From the NCBI GenBank assembly GCA_023079485.1, contig CM041107.1:5600657-5664656 (forward strand): a DNA stretch of 64,000 nucleotides, in the 5' to 3' direction. The position numbers were made by a program, and so were the translations under genes. The stretch's first letter is position 1; each line of letters opens with the position of its first letter. Origin of the DNA: Archilochus colubris. Taxonomy: Eukaryota > Chordata > Aves > Apodiformes > Trochilidae. Below, piece by piece: positions 57,801 to 64,000 of the stretch. The notes under the pieces were generated by a model. It did no database searches. It had not been told where the DNA came from and worked only from the letters and a program-made list of their open reading frames with translations.

Positions 57801-59999
57801 CCAGGCCTAGGGAGGGAATGAAGTGTTCAACATGCTCCAGAAAATCCTCCCTTTCACTTCCTATTGTGGATCACACATTTTCTGCCTGTTCTCAAATATC
57901 TTTTCCTTTTTTCTACAGCAAAACCACCCCTCTTGTTCATTTCATCCTTTTCTGTGGCTTGGAAGCATAAGGGACTGTTGCAAGAGCATCAGACCTTGGG
58001 AATTCCTCTGTCCTTATGATGAAAGCCTCTCCAGGCTCCAAAAAAACACTTTGCCTCTGGCACCAAGGGGTTAATCCCAGCATCCAGGCTGGCAGGGTGA
58101 GCCTGGATGATGAAGGGTGAGCCAGATCCCCCCCAGAGGAGCAAATTGGGGGAGATCTGTAACTTCAGCAGAGCTGCAGGGGATCTGACCCAGCATTTGC
58201 AGAGCTGAATGCAAAGGCAGATGCTGAGATCTCTGTCTCTGCAGCATCCTTCCCAGCTCCTGACATCCTGAGTTCAGCACTCTGAGGGGTCCCTCGAGCC
58301 AACAGAAGGGTTTAAATCCATAATCTCCTGTATTAAAACCTCTACAACCTGTGCTCTGGCAGCATCAGCAGCTACTGATGAGATGGAGAAAAGCAAAAGC
58401 TTTTTCACCTCCTTGGTTAGTGTCCTTTTTAGTGTTAGGAGGAAGCATTCATCTTACCCTGGCTTTCTGTCAGGTATGAAGTGAGAATGTGCAAAGTGCC
58501 TTTGTTACCCACATCCCTGAATAAGAACACGAGAAAGAACCCTCTGAATCAGTCCCTAGCAATCACAGGAATCTAAAAACTCTATTTCAACTTAACCAAA
58601 CAACTTACATGGCTCTGAATTAAGAGTAAAATCTTTCATATCCCAAGGCCAAGAGCTCTTCAAACCACAGTGTGACACGGGAGGAGAGCAGGGAAGGCTG
58701 CCCTGACTCTGTTTTCTTGCCTACTTATAGAAGAAAAGTGCTGTCGCCCCACAAAAGCTCTGTCTCTTTGCAGGTATTCATTTTGCTGCTCTGTACCCAC
58801 TGAAAATCATTCCTTGTTCATGTCTTCAGTGTGAAGGCTCAATGAAAGGCCACACTTTTTCCTCTGCATGCTGCCAGGAATTGATTCAGATGGGGCTGCA
58901 AGCAGGAAAATCAGAATATTGGCTTTTACCAAGGCTAAGTCCTTACTGCAAGGTAATGGCATAAATACACACACAAAAAGGCTGAGATTTCCCTCTGGCC
59001 TCATGGATGGGCTGCATCTTATTCCCAGGGCTGGAGAGGCAACATTGCCATCAGTGTTACAAAGCAGATCCCGGGATCAGCTGCAAGATGAATGCATATT
59101 AAGAAAAGGGGATTTGTTTCCCTTCCCAACAGAGGAATTCATTATCCTAGGAAAGAATGTGGAATCCCTGCTTGAAATGCACCAAAAATCCTTCTGGACA
59201 AGTCAAGTGATGCCAGGCTTGAGACTGAACACCAGCAACACTGCCACCTCAGAGAAAATCTTTTCCAAAACTTAAGCACAGGCAGAGGCTGCTGTGGATT
59301 CCTGACCCCCCAGGGTCAGATCTGTTTTGCAGAATTCCACAATATTTGCTAAGGCAGCTTTGCTTCTCTTAAATAAATTTAAAAAAAAAAAAATAAAAAT
59401 AAAAGTTTCTTGTCCTCTGGATGGCAGAAAAAGAAAACCTGGTGCCACTTTAGCAACCCAGCTTATGTCCTGGGGAGCTTTAGCTGAATCCCAACCAGTC
59501 TGCCCCAGTTTCCCCTCCAGTACCAGGAGGACAATGATGCCACCTCTTGTATAAAGAATCCTTAGGACTTACAGCTTAACTTTTACCTAAGGTGAAAACC
59601 TCCCTGTTAGTCTGGCTCTGGCTGTGAGTAGCTCAAAGGTAAAAGTGCAGCTCCAGGAGTATTTCTGCATCTCACTGGAGCCTGATTGTGGTCTCAGTTT
59701 GGCCAAACAGATCAGCAGAAACACCAAGAGTGACAGAGAAGTAACAGAGCCTAAAATGCTGTGAACCAGGCCTGATTCCATCAGGACTACAAGAGCAGAA
59801 TACCCAGAGAGAAACATAATAAAATGACCATGCCAGGAAGTCAGTGTGTGCATCACCAAACTGCTGGATCCAACATAGCCCCAGCACATGGAGTTTCATT
59901 CCATTCAGGATTTGGGTTCCAACTCCTAACAGCAGAGAACAAACCTCTGCCAGGACTAAACCCAGACCTTGAGAAGGTGTTGGAAAAACAAAACAGAGC
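54871..59999. other. Unique non-coding sequence
   Basis: No gene, RNA or clear transposon is seen over 5 kb. Minor features are a T10 run (55569-55578), an A13 run (59381-59393) and a near-palindrome CTGACCCCCCAGGGTCAG at about 59302-59319. A 100-136-codon minus-strand frame around 59590-60080 encodes hydrophobic stretches but matches no receptor or transporter family I know. Confidence 0.5.
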
Positions 60000-62900
60000 T
60001 GAGAAGTCTCCCTACACTCTTTTTTTCCCAAATTTGGGTTAAAGTGTGGAATGGATGCCTTCCACATCACCCTATTAACCAAATATCCCTGGTATTTCCC
60101 TTAATTTCTTCCCTGTTTGCCAAAATAAACCTCCAAAGAAAACCACAGTGTTCCTTACCCCACAGAGAGTTAACTTCAGCCTTGTTCTGCATTAAATCCT
60201 GCAACATATGGAGCTACAACTCAGGCCATCTGGATTATCATTAGCCATCAGGTGTTGTGCTCATTACACCTGTTACAAAGAAAAAGGATAATTAAATGGG
60301 GTGGGGGGGAATTGTATTCCAGTGCTGCACCTTATCAATACCTTCAATACCTCCCTGTCCCTTTTGGCTATATAACCAAAGGACTTCTTTGCAATATGCA
60401 AAATAAAAAGCATTTGCATGAGTGAACCTTCGTAGCCTGAGCAGATGTTTTTCATTAGAAAATAATTTGTCAAAAGGCAGGAAGACTCATGCTGCTCATT
60501 TTCAGAGCAGCTACCTCTCCTTTTGGAGGGTAACTCGACTCAATTTAATTGCAAATGGGCTGCACAGAATAAGGAAAGGAAAAAGCAATGAGAACATGTT
60601 CTTAATCAAAATCTTTCCCAAAATAAAGAACTCGTGTCCTGTTTTCCCTGGGACAACTGGTGCTTCCCAATTTTACCTCCTATCTCCTGGATATCTGTCT
60701 TCTGAGATAATGCAACAGTTAAGAGTGCTGGAGAGAAATGGCAAGGAGAACTTTCCTGTATCTATGTTGTAAACCATGAGCTAAAAAAAAGCTTTTAATC
60801 CCAAGGAGAGTCCATTTTAGAGGAGGAGACTGCACTGGGCAGCAGCAAGAACAAGCAAGAGCAAGACCCACCAGGCTCCAGGAGGTTCTGTCTGCAATGG
60901 CAAAACGTATTAAATAAAAATTGTATTAAATAAAAATGGTAAAAAAGTATGAAATAATTGCCCCAGCACAATTAACGAAACCAGCATGAGGGAATCTGGA
61001 ATCTAAAGCTGTCTTTGAGCTGGGCCCTGTGGATATAACTATTTCTTTGTCCCATGCAAGCATCTCACCCCTCTCTGACACCAGTGGATTGAGCAGTGCC
61101 AGCACTGGGCTTCTGTGCGTACAGAAAAACCTCTGGGAATGTTTCTGGTTATTGGGAGTGCCAAGCCCTAAATATCCCTAGCCACAGTCCCAAAGGAATC
61201 CATAATCTCAGTCCATAACATTCCCAATCCTGCTCTGTGCATTCCCTGACTCCCAGCAGTGCCAGCCCAGGGACATCTATTTCTCAATTTAATTTCTAAG
61301 TTCCTAAATCAAATTCCAAGACAAATAAACAAGCACTCTGAGCTCAAGCCAAGGAACTGGGTGTTGATGGAAAGGTCTAAGACTCAGAAAACTCCTGGAG
61401 GGTCCCAGTTTGTGCACACAGAGGTTCTGGATCTCCTGGAGGCAAAGCCTCATCTGTGGGACCTGCATTCCCACCAACCCAGTTTTAAAAAAAAGAGCCC
61501 ACCAGTGGGGACTTGAGCTGTCAAACAGCACAGAGACATTAAACTGTCCAGCATGATTTCTGTCTCTTCATTCCTATAACCAGAGATTTTCCCTCCACTG
61601 AGGACTGAATCCCACTCAGGTTGTGTTTCAGTTACCAAGTCAGAGCCCAGGAGCCCCTCACAGGAATTCCTGCCTGCTCTGGGAGTGAATTGCAAATCTC
61701 CCACTGATCTCCAGGAGCCAGGGTTTCCCTTCAGAACATTTTCAGGACATTTTTACAATGCAAAATAAAGCACACCATTTGCACCAAGAGAACCATCCCT
61801 GGATACAGCCCAGGCTTCAGCAGAGCACAGCAATTCCCATGGAAAATGAGGATAATCCACCCTGCTATTAGGCAGTCCTGTGCTTGTTCACCCTTAAGTT
61901 GGTCTGGTTAGAGAAGTATGAAAATAAAAGCACACTTAATACATTATCATACCTGCTCAGCTCAAAAAAACCCCCAGAAAGTCATTACCCTTATCACCAG
62001 TCTGCAGATTAGGAAACTGAGGTTTGCTGTCTGTTACAAGTAACATTTCTTTCCCATATGAAGGCAGAAAAATAGATCTGAAATGTAAATGTCACTGGTT
62101 TGTCCATAGAGGTGTTCATTTAATAATAGGTAAATATCTTTGGGGCATCCTTGCAGACCAAGGTGGTCTGGAACTCTTTATAACAAAAAAACACTGCTTG
62201 GATTTCAGATAATAATCCCATTTTTCAGTGAAACTTCACAGCAACACATACTGTGCTGGTTGTTTATTGCTAAAGTTCTGTGGAGTTTTTTTCTTTATTT
62301 TTCAAAGGCTTTATCTTATACTTTCAGAGATTTCTTCTGTTTTCTTCTATTGCTTTCTGAAGACAGAAATACAGTTCAGGACTGGGTATTTACTTTAAAG
62401 ATTCAGGTTCTCTTGCAGCAGTATTTTAATTTGAAAATTCAAACGTGTGTTAAAGAGGCCTGAATTTTACCAAGCAAATAGGAAACAGATAATTATGAAA
62501 AACAGTGAAAAATGAAGCTTTCTGCATTTGCTCAATCCACAAACTTGTAACGATGCCCTGAATGAGTCTTTGGCTGCTTAATCAGCTCACAGAGATTTTG
62601 CAGGTCTGTGAAAATGGGGCAGAAGTCTCAAGAGAAATTGAGTCCTTATTGACACTTCTGAGTCTGGCTTGATGCAAGAACAAAGTTGCATAAAGATGAG
62701 CAATGACAAGGGGAAAAAAAACCCAAAACCTGAGCATTTCCCACCACTGCTATAGTACCACAGAAATCTGTGCCCAAATCTAAATTCCAAACTTCCTAAA
62801 AATCTGAGGTATTTAAATGATCTCATTATGTACTTAGCTTTTCTGCCATGGCTGACAAAACCAACCAAAGCCAGGCTTTTCATTTCCAGGGGGCTTCCTA

Positions 62901-64000
62901 GAAATAATTACAAAGCATCAAGATCCCATGAAGGGCTTTAGGCTCAGGGAGTAAGAAATAACTCCTCTTGCCCAGTCTTAGAGAGTTCCTTCCCTCTTCA
63001 TGAAGAGTCCTGCGCCTAATTAGGGAAATAAACAAAAGAACTTTGATTGTGAGAAGAGGAAAGATGCTCCCTGAGCTCAGTCACCCCCATGCCCTGAGCT
63101 CCCCCACCACAGCTGGACCACAGGATGCTCCTTGCTATTTCTGCAGATGCTTCTCCTACTTGCACATCTATAATCTGAGATATTCTGTGATATATACATA
63201 TCTTATATAAAAATAAATATATGTGTGTACACACACACACATAGAGAATCCTGGGAGGTCCTGGACAAACAGACTGAAAATACTTTTCTCCAAATCACCT
63301 TTTGAACTTCTACCCTTCCTGTTCCTCAGTTTCCCTCCCCTGCTGCCAATCTCTGTCACTGCTGTCCTGTCCTGATTCTGCAGCACCAGGTATTTCTGTC
63401 CCAACAGCTGCATTGCTGGGGATTTATTGAAGGTTATTGATTACGTGCTGAATAATCTGCAAGAAACACGAAGAAGTGAGAGAGAGCTGTTGGAGTTAAA
63501 GCTGCCAAGTTCTTTCCCCCATTACCCCACCAGCTCTGGAATCAGCAGATAGCTGAATGTGTATCAGTCTAGAATTATAGGGAATTTGGCTTTTCTCTCA
63601 ACAATCAAGCAACCAAACCCCACTGAAATCAATGGCTGTTGGCAACTGAGTTCCTGAGCCTTCCTACCTAGGACTGAAAGCTGTGAGTAAACCCTGAGGA
63701 AGCCAAGCTCAGCCCAGCCACCAGTGGGATACAGAGAGCTGGTCCCACAGGCAACACCTTTCACCTCCCTGCTCCAGCCACCAGGAAAAAAACCCCTGTT
63801 CACAGATGTTATTTCTACACAGCCACATTTCTTCCAGCCCCTTGCCATACATTTCTCAGCCCTTTTGATCTGCCTCCCCTGGCACTGAAATCCACACTGC
63901 TTGCCAGTGACACTGATTTTTAAAAACCTTCTGCTTGTAGACACTGTAGTCTAGTCCTGGAACTTCTTTATCATTTCCTATCTTCTTCTGTTCCCATGCA
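60000..64000. other. Unique non-coding sequence
   Basis: No gene is seen to the end of the window. The interval 62000-62520 is AT-rich. A 15-bp word GTATTAAATAAAAAT occurs at 60907-60921 and 60923-60937. The CA-type microsatellite near 63222 is listed separately. Confidence 0.5.
63222..63242 (+). repeat. TG/CA microsatellite with palindromic junction
   Basis: TGTGTGT passes directly into ACACACACACACAC, giving a perfect 14-bp palindrome TGTGTGTACACACA at 63222-63235, preceded by AT-rich TATATAA and ATATATG words. Alternating purine-pyrimidine sequence of this kind can adopt Z-DNA or a small cruciform. Confidence 0.85.

Noticed and set aside
59587..60082. Hydrophobic minus-strand frames that suggested a membrane receptor fragment
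   Set aside because: No conserved receptor motif, two overlapping frames compete, and no splice context is convincing.

Overview
The window looks like a gene-free stretch of a bird nuclear genome. The main evidence is at least nine fragments of CR1 retrotransposons, the dominant LINE family of birds. Several keep the diagnostic CR1 3' end: a 'TTGGACT(T/C)GATGATCT' block, then 'TCCAACC', then the short terminal repeat TGATTCTG, or its complement in minus-strand copies. There is no bacterial-style gene packing, no ribosome-binding-site spacing and no operon layout. Composition is moderately AT-rich with few CpGs. Poly(A)/poly(T) runs of about 20 bases, minisatellites and A/C-rich low-complexity patches are common. 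The exact species cannot be told from this sequence; a songbird or other neoavian bird is plausible.

I found no protein-coding exon, tRNA, rRNA or CRISPR array that I can support. Open frames are short and mostly under 140 codons. The longest lie inside CR1 fragments, inside a 13-bp minisatellite, or depend on a non-ATG start. The window is best read as intergenic or deep-intronic DNA.

Layout: CR1 fragments lie at 1148-1438 (+), 3588-3905 (-), 4640-5205 (-), 23012-23302 (+), 25840-26345 (-), 34021-34175 (+), 37640-37704 (+), 38322-38385 (-) and 51750-51892 (+). Tandem repeats are at 7700-7835 (13-bp polypurine unit), 27143-27320 (about 34-bp unit in a 100-bp higher-order period) and 28610-28697 (24-bp unit). 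A/C-rich low-complexity patches lie at 19757-19887, 22574-22635 and 26538-26690. A 226-bp segment occurs twice in direct orientation, at 41038-41263 and 43041-43266, with three mismatches and no indels.

Between repeats, several AT-rich blocks are dense in homeodomain, octamer (POU), SOX-like and forkhead-like words. Three contain perfect palindromes of 12-14 bp: 46801-46814, 48223-48236 and 54777-54788. They are the best candidates for conserved distal enhancers. The block at 48213-48308 is the most structured, with nested inverted repeats. These regulatory calls rest on motif content only and need cross-species alignment. I saw no convincing new biological system. The 226-bp duplicate pair and the palindromic blocks are the items most worth following up.
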